Below are positions 1 to 5,952 of a DNA stretch of 64,000 nt, one piece after another. The translations under genes and the position numbers were made by a program. How positions within the stretch are numbered: position 1 is the stretch's first letter; every line of letters starts with the position of its first letter. The stretch is from Coxiellaceae bacterium UBA6002 (GTDB lineage: Bacteria; Pseudomonadota; Gammaproteobacteria; UBA6002). The DNA is taken from NCBI GenBank assembly GCA_002429595.1, contig DJAM01000060.1, positions 1 to 64,000 of the forward strand. The letters are read 5' to 3'. The notes beneath the pieces were generated by a model that saw only the letters and a list, made by a program, of their open reading frames with translations, was not told the origin of the DNA and searched no databases.

Positions 1-40
1 TTTCAGATTTTGAATTATCGAATTTTTTCTGTAATAAGTG

Positions 41-90
41 TGTGACCAATTTGTGTCCAACTTTGTGAACTTTATAGCAATTTAGGACAC
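41..90. repeat. Candidate integrase arm-site repeats
   Basis: TGTGACCAA (41-49) and TGTGTCCAA (52-60) are near-identical direct repeats 11 bp apart. A third partial copy, TGTGAAC, lies at 64-70, and a related inverted copy (TTAGGACAC) at about 82-90. They lie 75-125 bp from the tRNA-derived crossover segment. Tyrosine integrases of ICEs bind short repeated arm-type sites flanking attP, so this is a reasonable reading, but no binding is shown. Confidence 0.4.
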
Positions 91-165
91 TTTTTGGCAC
101 GTTTGAACAAACTAAAGTATCGTAAGCCGTTGATTAATAATAAGTTGCTTTATTGCCGGTTCGGA

Positions 166-210
166 CTACGAACCAGGTGGTCGGGAGTTCGAATCTCTCC
201 GGGCGCGCCA
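166..210 (+). other. att site: 3' fragment of a tRNA-Arg gene
   Basis: From CTACGAA (166-172, an Arg ACG anticodon loop) to the CCA end at 210 the sequence matches the 3' half of a tRNA-Arg: anticodon 3' stem, variable loop, T-arm GTTCGAATC and acceptor strand CGGGCGC followed by GCCA. The 5' half is missing: the bases before 166 do not pair with CCAGG, and no acceptor partner for CGGGCGC is present upstream. Identity starting exactly at the anticodon loop is typical of a tyrosine-integrase crossover site. The adjacent integrase makes this one att copy. It is not a functional tRNA gene. Confidence 0.85.
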
Positions 211-229
211 TATAATCAATGACTTAGCC

Positions 230-1249
230 CTAGTTCCCAACGATTCGTAAATTAGACTGTAGTAAATTTGTAACACTAATCCTTTCAGACGCTTCTTTTA
301 GATGGTCACTGCTCAGGTGTGCATACCGCAGTACCATCTCAAAAGAGCTCCAACCTCCTAGCTGTTGAAGTTCCTGGAGACTAGTGCCATTTTGTACATG
401 CCAACTTGCCCAAGTATGGCGCAAATCATGCCAGCGGAAATTTTCAATTCCCGCCCTTTTCAAAGCCTTCTTCCAAGCATTTGTATTGCAATCAGAAACT
501 GGCTTATTTTTATATACAAAGACAAATTCATCATTTTTTCCAATTTGTTTACGAATAATCGCTACTGCATCTGAATTTAGTGGAACAGCAATTGCTTTCT
601 TAGCTTTCGCTTGCTCAGGGTTTATCCAGGCATGGCGCTTAACCATATCAAGATCACACCACTTAAGGCCAGTGATGTTAGACATGCGAAGGCCAGTCGC
701 TAATGCGAAAGCTGCCATATCTCCCAGATGTGGAGGCAATTCCCTAATTAAACGTGCTGCTTCTTCATACGTAATCCAGCGGATCCGTCGATTCTCTTCT
801 TTTAGCATACGAATAGTAGGTGCCTTATCAAGCCATTCCCACTCTCGTTCAGCCTTTCGAAGGATAGCTCTTACTACTTCAAGAACACGGTTAACTGTAG
901 CTGGTTTAACACCTTCAAGTGATTTTAAGTTTGTTATCCTGTCAATCACATCACGTGTTATATCTCTTAACCTAAGTTTTCTTAAGTGCAGATCAAGCCA
1001 TCTAAGATGAAATTTATCGTCTTCTAAACTTCGTTTATGGCTGGATTCAGCAAGCCAGCGCACAACAGCATCACACCAAGTATACTCAGGCTTTTCTTGA
1101 AGATATTGCATCTTCCATAAATCTGCTTTAACTTGATCATGAAAACGCTGTGCTGCTACTTTGTTCGAAGTCCCAGTACTTTTTTGTATTCGCTTTCCTT
1201 GGTGGCTGATGATAAGCCACCAGATGTTGTTTCGCTTGTAGAGTGCCAT
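230..1249 (-). CDS. int: Tyrosine recombinase (ICE integrase)
   Basis: A 339-residue site-specific recombinase that would integrate and excise the element at the tRNA-Arg att site 20 bp beyond its stop codon. The N-terminal part (about 1-60) is a DUF4102/arm-binding-like segment and 60-150 the core-binding SAM-like domain. The catalytic domain (160-330) has the expected residues: Arg188 in ATGLR, His274 and Arg277 in HDLRH, Trp300 in GGW at the second His/Trp position, and nucleophile Tyr309. The set is complete, so the enzyme is probably active. The start overlaps the end of the excisionase-like gene, which suggests translational coupling. Phage-type integrases of genomic islands have the same size. 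Confidence 0.95.
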   Translation of the reverse strand: MALYKRNNIWWLIISHQGKRIQKSTGTSNKVAAQRFHDQVKADLWKMQYLQEKPEYTWCDAVVRWLAESSHKRSLEDDKFHLRWLDLHLRKLRLRDITRDVIDRITNLKSLEGVKPATVNRVLEVVRAILRKAEREWEWLDKAPTIRMLKEENRRIRWITYEEAARLIRELPPHLGDMAAFALATGLRMSNITGLKWCDLDMVKRHAWINPEQAKAKKAIAVPLNSDAVAIIRKQIGKNDEFVFVYKNKPVSDCNTNAWKKALKRAGIENFRWHDLRHTWASWHVQNGTSLQELQQLGGWSSFEMVLRYAHLSSDHLKEASERISVTNLLQSNLRIVGN

Positions 1250-1461
1250 TGATTTCTCCTCTGATGGTCACCCCACGATGCTTTAGCTTCTTTAGCATAA
1301 AGCGATCGTAAGTATTCAGCAAGGTCATCTTCTCGAAAACACCAACATTTTCCAGGCTTGGCACCTGGGATTTCGCCGTTAGCCGCCTTTCTTCTTAATG
1401 CGTCGGGGGTCATTTTTAAGAATGCAGCTGCTTCTTTTAGATCAAAAGTCTTGATACTCAT
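1156..1461 (-). CDS. Excisionase-like HTH protein
   Basis: A 101-residue protein whose first 55 residues form a MerR/excisionase-type winged helix (HTH_17: KEAAAFLKMTPDALRRKAAN, then GCPG-like 'IPGAKPGKCWCF' and an acidic DDL segment). Such proteins read island ends and direct integrase towards excision. It lies immediately upstream of int on the same strand, and its last 94 bases overlap int in another frame. The C-terminal 45 residues are low-complexity and may exist only because of the overlap. It could also be a plain regulator of int. The excisionase role is inferred from position and fold. Confidence 0.75.
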   Translation of the reverse strand: MSIKTFDLKEAAAFLKMTPDALRRKAANGEIPGAKPGKCWCFREDDLAEYLRSLYAKEAKASWGDHQRRNQWHSTSETTSGGLSSATKESEYKKVLGLRTK

Positions 1462-1820
1462 TCTGATACTCCCTGGACTTAAGGGAGATAGATATACCAG
1501 AGTTTTAAACCACAGGTGTGGTGGATACCTATTTTTACTGTTGTTAATCTGTATTGGGAATTTAAAAAAAGTGTTAAGTAGTGTACGCCCAAAGAAAGCA
1601 GGTGACTTTTTTGCTAATTATACAGGGTTGGCATTTAGTGTCTTATGTGATGGAAAGTGTGAAGAGAGTAACCCGGCGTAAGCATTTGCCTACAAAAAAA
1701 TCAGCTTGCTACCATTTAATTGTTTGCTATTTTTTAGTAAAACTTTAGGCTTATCCTATTTCGAACTAGGCTACATTAGTGCAGCTAATTAATTATTTTT
1801 ATAAATTTTCGAGGTTTTAA
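1462..1820. other. Intergenic region between xis-like gene and cupin gene
   Basis: A divergent intergenic region of about 360 bp. It must hold the promoters for the leftward xis-int unit and probably the rightward regulator genes. The only clear structure is a small dyad CCACA-GG-TGTGG (1510-1521), which could be an operator. The only open frame in it is antisense overlap with the xis-like gene and has no supporting features. No promoter can be named with confidence. Confidence 0.4.
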
Positions 1821-2231
1821 GTGTCGAGTCACAATACAGTAGAGATAGTGAATTGGAAACAAGCATTAGAAACTGCCAAAGCTGATCCAGTAGTAAAGAT
1901 TCGAATTGCTCCTCTCACCAAAAATGAAGCATTTTCTATGTATGTCACCGAAATTGCTCCGGGGAAAAAAGTTGGAGCTCATTATCACCAGGAAGGTGTA
2001 GAAGTTTACGAAATTCTCAAAGGCAAAGGAACGTTGCATACAGCAATTCCTAATCAAGAAAATATTCCAATCAACACCAAATCTCAACTTGTAGAGGCTG
2101 GTGACTTTTTTGAAATTAATTCAGGCACGATTCATCAGCTTGAGAATACAGGTGACGAGCCATTAGTTTTAGTGTTTGGTTGTCCTGCAACACATTTAAG
2201 CACGGATAGAATTATCACTGAAGATCTTTAG
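1821..2231 (+). CDS. Cupin-domain protein
   Basis: A 136-residue single cupin. The motif-1 metal ligands are visible as GAHYHQEGVEVYEIL (His-x-His, then Glu) and motif 2 as the later 'GDFFEINSGTIHQLENTG' with its His. This is the conserved small beta-barrel fold, and the substrate cannot be read from sequence. The GTG start is chosen because GAGG (1811-1814) sits six bases upstream and no early in-frame ATG exists. It is nine bases from the PAS-LuxR gene and probably co-transcribed, so it may be a ligand-sensing or enzymatic partner of that regulator. Confidence 0.85.
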   Translation: MSSHNTVEIVNWKQALETAKADPVVKIRIAPLTKNEAFSMYVTEIAPGKKVGAHYHQEGVEVYEILKGKGTLHTAIPNQENIPINTKSQLVEAGDFFEINSGTIHQLENTGDEPLVLVFGCPATHLSTDRIITEDL

Positions 2232-2240
2232 CATGAGGTC

Positions 2241-2972
2241 ATGATTTCAATGAGCTCTGAAGTTGATCCAAAACTAAAAGCTTTATTTGATCAAATGCCT
2301 GGTGCTTGGGGTTGTAAAGATGAAAATTCTGTCTTCATGTATGCCAATGAGGAATATGGGAAAATCATTGGGCTTGAACATCATAATGATGCAATCGGTT
2401 TAACAGATTTTGATATGCCTTGTGACACTATAAATTGTGCCCATTTATTCAGAGAGCAAGATAAGCAAGTTATTCTTTCAGCGCAAAGAATGAGAATTCT
2501 TGATATTCATCCTTTTGCAGGTCACCAATGGCGTGCTTATATTTTTACAAAAACTCCTCTTGTTGATAAAACAAATAACATCACTGGCACTATATTTCAT
2601 GGACTAAATATCACTCATTCTACCATGGTTGAGTTGGGTTCCGTTCTGGCAAGAATTTCCGAAAATGGCACTAAAAATGAATTATTAGGTCAGAGCAGTT
2701 ATATGCTTGGTAATAAATTCGATAATATAAAGCTCAGTGATAGGCAGTCAGAAGTATTATTTTATTTATTGCGTGGAAAAACAATTAAACAAATTGCAGT
2801 CCTGCTGAATTTATCTTCTCGAACGACAGAAGATTATCTAGAGCAATTAAAGAATAAGTTTAATGCTTCAAACAGATACGAGTTAATCGATACGGCGATT
2901 AGCTTAGGCTATTTAAATACCATCCCTGAGAGATTGTTTAATCAGCAATTATCCCTCATTTTAAGTGATTAG
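2241..2972 (+). CDS. PAS-LuxR transcriptional regulator
   Basis: A 243-residue protein with an N-terminal PAS-like sensor (about 8-135; 'MPGAWGCKDENSVFMYANE' is a typical PAS start) and a C-terminal LuxR/GerE helix-turn-helix (about 172-232; LSDRQSEVLFYLLRGKTIKQIA, then SSRTTEDYLEQLKNKF). PAS-LuxR proteins bind promoter DNA in response to a ligand or redox signal. It follows the cupin gene and ends in front of a 44-bp palindrome likely to be its terminator. The HTH resembles the two short LuxR-type proteins at 5640 and 9144, so the three may regulate overlapping sites on this element. An alternative start at 2250 (second Met) is possible. Confidence 0.85.
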   Translation: MISMSSEVDPKLKALFDQMPGAWGCKDENSVFMYANEEYGKIIGLEHHNDAIGLTDFDMPCDTINCAHLFREQDKQVILSAQRMRILDIHPFAGHQWRAYIFTKTPLVDKTNNITGTIFHGLNITHSTMVELGSVLARISENGTKNELLGQSSYMLGNKFDNIKLSDRQSEVLFYLLRGKTIKQIAVLLNLSSRTTEDYLEQLKNKFNASNRYELIDTAISLGYLNTIPERLFNQQLSLILSD

Positions 2973-2988
2973 TTCACAACAGTTTCAT

Positions 2989-3032
2989 CTAATAGGAAAG
3001 ATTTTTAATATATTAAAAATCTTTCCTATTAG
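2989..3032. terminator. 44-bp perfect palindrome (probable terminator)
   Basis: Two 22-base arms meet without a spacer: CTAATAGGAAAGATTTTTAA... and its exact reverse complement. It starts 17 bp after the PAS-LuxR stop codon and is followed by a T-rich stretch (TATTTTTC). It would form a long hairpin in RNA from either strand. Terminator is the simplest role. An unspaced, AT-rich palindrome could also extrude as a cruciform. Confidence 0.65.
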
Positions 3033-3049
3033 TATTTTTCTGAAATCTA

Positions 3050-3082
3050 TACCGTAGTTAAAACGGGGCTATTACTACGGTA
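3050..3082. promoter_or_regulatory. Spaced inverted repeat upstream of small HTH gene
   Basis: The arms TACCGTAGT (3050-3058) and ACTACGGTA (3074-3082) are perfect complements separated by 15 bases containing CGGGG. It lies about 65 bp before the 82-residue HTH gene. A TATACT box (3113-3118) lies between, so the repeat may be an operator for that promoter. No protein can be assigned to it. Confidence 0.4.
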
Positions 3083-3148
3083 CAAACATCTATGTTTAAT
3101 GTGTAAAATTTATATACTAAATTTTAATCCAGCTACATTTTAAATTAT

Positions 3149-3397
3149 ATGAATCTGTCCAAATCGATTAATAAATTCACCTCTTCGTTTAGTCATGAAA
3201 TGATCCTTAAACTATTGGGTTACGGTTTTACTAAAAAAAGCATTGCACAGAAAATCGGTTGTTCAGTTAACGCTCTGGATAATGTTTTAGCACGTAGAAC
3301 AAAGAACTTATCTTTACCATTTTTTGGAAAAATTCTTAACTTGTATTGTAAGCATTACATTCTCAATCAAGAAAGTAAAAAGAATTTTATAGAATAA
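3149..3397 (+). CDS. Small HTH protein, putative repressor
   Basis: An 82-residue basic protein. Residues 18-50 (MILKLLGYGFTKKSIAQKIGCSVNALDNVLAR) have the pattern of a helix-turn-helix of the phage-repressor class, with helices around 'TKKSIAQKIG' and 'SVNALDNVL'. It has no strong ribosome binding site, so expression may be low. It sits directly before the replication module and has a spaced inverted repeat upstream, fitting a copy-control or switch repressor. The family is not recognised beyond the HTH. Confidence 0.6.
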   Translation: MNLSKSINKFTSSFSHEMILKLLGYGFTKKSIAQKIGCSVNALDNVLARRTKNLSLPFFGKILNLYCKHYILNQESKKNFIE

Positions 3398-3424
3398 ATA
3401 CTCTCTTCAAAAAAAACCGAAATC

Positions 3425-3440
3425 CACAACACATGTTGTG
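3425..3440. promoter_or_regulatory. Operator-like dyad CACAACA-CA-TGTTGTG
   Basis: A perfect 7-bp inverted repeat with a two-base centre, 52 bp before the chosen start of the Cro-HTH/replication gene. A near-identical dyad (CACAACA-CC-TGTTGTA) lies inside that gene at 4391-4406. Two matching 16-bp dyads, one at the promoter and one near a putative origin, fit an autoregulating Cro-like protein that also acts at the origin. Confidence 0.55.
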
Positions 3441-3491
3441 AGGTTATTGAGTAGCATGGATGTCTGTTGTTTTGACAATGATGAGGCAGCC

Positions 3492-4973
3492 ATGGAATTA
3501 CATGGGATATTTAAGTTTATAAAATACTTTGGATCACAACAAGCCGCCGCTGAAGCCATTGGTATAAAACAACAGGCGATTAGTAATTGGATTGCACGTG
3601 GCAAAATACCTTTTGAGCAAGTTCTAAGAATAGTTTGTGCAACAAAACGATTTATTGAACCTCATGAATTAGTACCCTATGAAAAAGAAATGAATAAAAT
3701 CCTTGATGATTTGGTTCAACTTTATAGCAATACTTTTCCACAAAAACAGCTCATTACTTCTCATTCATCAAACGGTGCTTCTACTTATCAAGAAACTCAG
3801 CCCACAGGATCAATAATCACTAACTCTTCGATGACTAATAATTCTCAGTACTTCGAACTTCTTCTTCCTTGGTACAAGCAAGATATTAAAGCACTTATTT
3901 TAATTAACACAGAGGAAAAAACAATGATGAGAGACTATTCGAAAATATCGCCCCAATTTTGGGTTGGTAAAACGGGACGAGAAATTCGTCAATTAGGTCT
4001 GGAGGCACGTATGCTGGCATTGTATCTTTTGACTTGTCCACACGCCAATATGTTAGGCATTTATTATCTGCCCATCGCTTATATCGTTCACGATGCTGAA
4101 ATGAATACTGATGCTGTGACTGACGCATTAGACAAATTAACTGAGATTGGTTTTTGCACCTACGATGATCAGGCTGAGTATGTATGGGTTCATGAAATGG
4201 CTATACATCAGATTTCAGATCAGTTGGAAGAAAGAGACAAACGTGTAAAGGCAGTTAATGATATTTATCATTCTTTGCCGGAATTAATATTCTTAAACCA
4301 TTTTTACAAAAAGTACAAAAACATATTTCATTTACAACCGCGTAAAGAAGAATCCACTGGCTATCAAGACGAGATTTTAGATAAAAATCCCACAACACCT
4401 GTTGTAAATGAAGAAAATCACCCCTTCGAAGGGGCTTCGAAGGCCCTTCGAAGCCAGGAGCAGGAGCAGGAACAGTATCAGGAGCAAGAACAGAAACAGG
4501 AACAGAAACAGGAACAGGAGGAAGAACAGGAGCAGGAGGGGAAGCACAGGAGAAGTTTGAGGCACCGTCAGGGGTACGCGCTTGAAAAAACTGAATTGCC
4601 TGCGCCGCCAACAAATTCCCCTTTATTGTTTGTGATTGGCATTCCACTGCGTGATGACAGTGAATTTTTTATTACGCAGGTGATGTTCGATGAGTGGCAG
4701 CAGCTTTACCCCTCAGTCGATGTCTTGCAGCTACTGAAAAATATTCGGGGTTGGAACCTAGCTAATCCAAACAAACGTAAAACGAGGAAAGGTATCTTGC
4801 AGCATATCAACCAATGGCTGGCAAAAGAAAATTTAAAACCCGATGGGAGCTCTATCCTTGAAAAACCAGGAGGAGGTTTTAACTTGTTTGACCACAACAC
4901 CCAAGTTGCAAATGCATGGTTGGATCAGAATGGATCTTTCATGGAAAGGGAGTTAGTCAATGAGGGAGAATGA
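3492..4973 (+). CDS. Cro-like HTH fused to replication-initiator domain
   Basis: A 493-residue protein in three parts. Residues 1-60 are a Cro/YdaS-type HTH (GSQQAAAEAIGIKQQAISNW). Residues 145-270 begin MRDYSKISPQFWVGKTGREI, the usual opening of phage replisome-organiser-like proteins, and include the LALYLLTCPHANMLGIYYLP segment. A low-complexity Gln/Glu tract (about 318-350) precedes a C-terminal domain of 110 residues. The ATG at 3492 is chosen because GAGG (3483-3486) lies five bases upstream; the frame is open from a GTG at 3438. An internal ATG at 3924 has its own strong ribosome binding site, so the replication domain may also be made alone. The following loader-like gene overlaps by 14 bases. 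Replication function is inferred from similarity and context. Confidence 0.75.
   Translation: MELHGIFKFIKYFGSQQAAAEAIGIKQQAISNWIARGKIPFEQVLRIVCATKRFIEPHELVPYEKEMNKILDDLVQLYSNTFPQKQLITSHSSNGASTYQETQPTGSIITNSSMTNNSQYFELLLPWYKQDIKALILINTEEKTMMRDYSKISPQFWVGKTGREIRQLGLEARMLALYLLTCPHANMLGIYYLPIAYIVHDAEMNTDAVTDALDKLTEIGFCTYDDQAEYVWVHEMAIHQISDQLEERDKRVKAVNDIYHSLPELIFLNHFYKKYKNIFHLQPRKEESTGYQDEILDKNPTTPVVNEENHPFEGASKALRSQEQEQEQYQEQEQKQEQKQEQEEEQEQEGKHRRSLRHRQGYALEKTELPAPPTNSPLLFVIGIPLRDDSEFFITQVMFDEWQQLYPSVDVLQLLKNIRGWNLANPNKRKTRKGILQHINQWLAKENLKPDGSSILEKPGGGFNLFDHNTQVANAWLDQNGSFMERELVNEGE
3911..3926 (+). promoter_or_regulatory. Internal ribosome binding site and ATG of replication domain
   Basis: AGAGGA (3911-3916) lies seven bases before an in-frame ATG at 3924. 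Translation from here would give a protein starting MMRDYSKISPQFWVG, the start normally seen for stand-alone phage-type replication proteins. This suggests either a dual product or a recent in-frame fusion that kept the old start. Confidence 0.55.
4391..4406. promoter_or_regulatory. Second dyad, inside the replication gene
   Basis: CACAACA-CC-TGTTGTA repeats the promoter dyad at 3425-3440 with the centre and last base changed. It lies 15 bp before the CTTCGAAG repeats. Confidence 0.5.
4421..4455. repeat. Three CTTCGAAG palindromes at 11-bp spacing
   Basis: CTTCGAAG occurs at 4424-4431, 4435-4442 and 4446-4453, each exactly 11 bp after the last, so all face the same side of the helix. The first is the centre of a 14-bp palindrome CCCCTTCGAAGGGG (4421-4434). 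They lie inside the putative initiator gene, as iterons do in the lambda O gene. Candidate origin iterons. Confidence 0.55.
4455..4537 (+). repeat. CAGGAR hexamer repeat tract
   Basis: A run of imperfect 6-bp units (CAGGAG, CAGGAA, CAGAAA) encodes alternating Gln/Glu in the replication protein. It directly follows the CTTCGAAG repeats and is strongly strand-biased (purine-rich on +). It may be only a slippage-prone linker, or part of the origin region. Confidence 0.7.
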
Positions 4974-5643
4974 AAAATCCGATTTTGCGAAGATGCTTAC
5001 AGCCGTCGCTGAGTTGTATGGCAAGAAAATATCATCGACACTGCTCAGTCTCTATTGGGGAGCGCTTGAACGATTTAATTTCACCGAAATTCGGCAGGCG
5101 ATTACCCAGCATGTCAATAATCCCGATGTAGGTCAGTTTATGCCAAAACCTGCCGATATTGTTCGTTATCTGGAAGGTGATAGCGACACGCATGGGCTAC
5201 AGGCCTGGTCCAAAGTGGAATCCTCCATTCGAAGTGTGGGTAGTTATTCAAGTATTGCATTTGATGATCCCATCATTCATGCAGTGATACATGCAATGGG
5301 GGGTTGGTCTAAGCTTTGCGCAACAACCATTAATGAAATGCCATTTCGTGCCAATGAATTTATTAAACGCTATCAGGGATATTTTCAAAAAAAAATAAGC
5401 GCGTATCCAAAATACTTTCCGGGACTCATTGAACACCATAACCAGGTAAATGGCTATGAAGATGCAGGTGAAAATCTTGTCTTAGTAGGAAATGAGAGCG
5501 CAGCCTTATGCGTCATATCAGATGGGAAGAATCATGTTAATCAGAGTATTACAAATAAAATTTTAAAACCAGGCAATATGCTTTACAACAAGTTGACTTT
5601 AGACGCTTGTGTTAATGCTGACAGCAAGGAGTCTTTAAAGTGA
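4960..5643 (+). CDS. Putative helicase loader / replication protein (DUF6475-like)
   Basis: A 227-residue protein. Residues 5-70 (FAKMLTAVAELYGKKISSTL, then 'YWGALERFNFTEIRQAITQH' and FMPKPADIVRYLEG) match the DUF6475-type domain of phage and island proteins next to replication initiators. Lambda P-type loaders share this size and position. The gene overlaps the initiator gene by 14 bases, which implies co-translation. A helicase-loader role is inferred from the O-P-like arrangement; no ATPase motif is present. The last 60 residues are poorly ordered and not recognised. Confidence 0.65.
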   Translation: MRENEKSDFAKMLTAVAELYGKKISSTLLSLYWGALERFNFTEIRQAITQHVNNPDVGQFMPKPADIVRYLEGDSDTHGLQAWSKVESSIRSVGSYSSIAFDDPIIHAVIHAMGGWSKLCATTINEMPFRANEFIKRYQGYFQKKISAYPKYFPGLIEHHNQVNGYEDAGENLVLVGNESAALCVISDGKNHVNQSITNKILKPGNMLYNKLTLDACVNADSKESLK

Positions 5644-5849
5644 ACACAAAAAATCCTCTCATGTTTGAAAAGCTATCACCAAGAGAAAATCAATGTCTTT
5701 ATTGGACTTTACAAGGGAAAACAGCAAAAGAAGCTGGGATGATTTTAAACTTAAGCCGACGAACCGTTGAATGTTATTTGAATACTGTCAGAAAAAAATT
5801 AGGCATTAAAAAAACTATTGAGGCAATGGTGATTGACAGAGAATGCTAA
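5640..5849 (+). CDS. Short LuxR-type HTH protein
   Basis: A 69-residue protein that is almost only a GerE/LuxR HTH: LSPRENQCLYWTLQGKTAKE, then LSRRTVECYLNTVRKKLG. There is no sensor domain. The GTG start overlaps the stop of the preceding gene (GTGA), so translation is coupled to the replication module. It closely resembles the HTH proteins at 9144 and at the C-terminus of 2241. Single-domain LuxR proteins can act as constitutive regulators or compete with full-length ones. Confidence 0.85.
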   Translation: MNTKNPLMFEKLSPRENQCLYWTLQGKTAKEAGMILNLSRRTVECYLNTVRKKLGIKKTIEAMVIDREC

Positions 5850-5952
5850 TCTTTTGTAATAATTTTTTCGAGCTATTTTCAGTATTTTTACAGGAATGAC
5901 GGCTATAAAAATTCAAGGCAAAATAAATTAACAATTTATCTTGGGAAAAAGT

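Noticed and set aside
130..210. A complete tRNA-Arg gene at the left end
   Set aside because: Only the 3' part from the anticodon loop is present. No acceptor or D-arm partner exists upstream, so it is an att fragment.
384..1010. A 208-codon open frame opposite the integrase
   Set aside because: It is antisense to a gene with a full catalytic set, and its product is low in recognisable structure.
4455..4537. CAGGAR repeats as a CRISPR array
   Set aside because: Units are 6 bp without spacers and encode a Gln/Glu linker.
4255..4647. A leftward open frame over the replication gene repeat tract
   Set aside because: It arises from the purine-rich repeat read backwards (Pro/Val/Ser repeats) and has no start context or homology.
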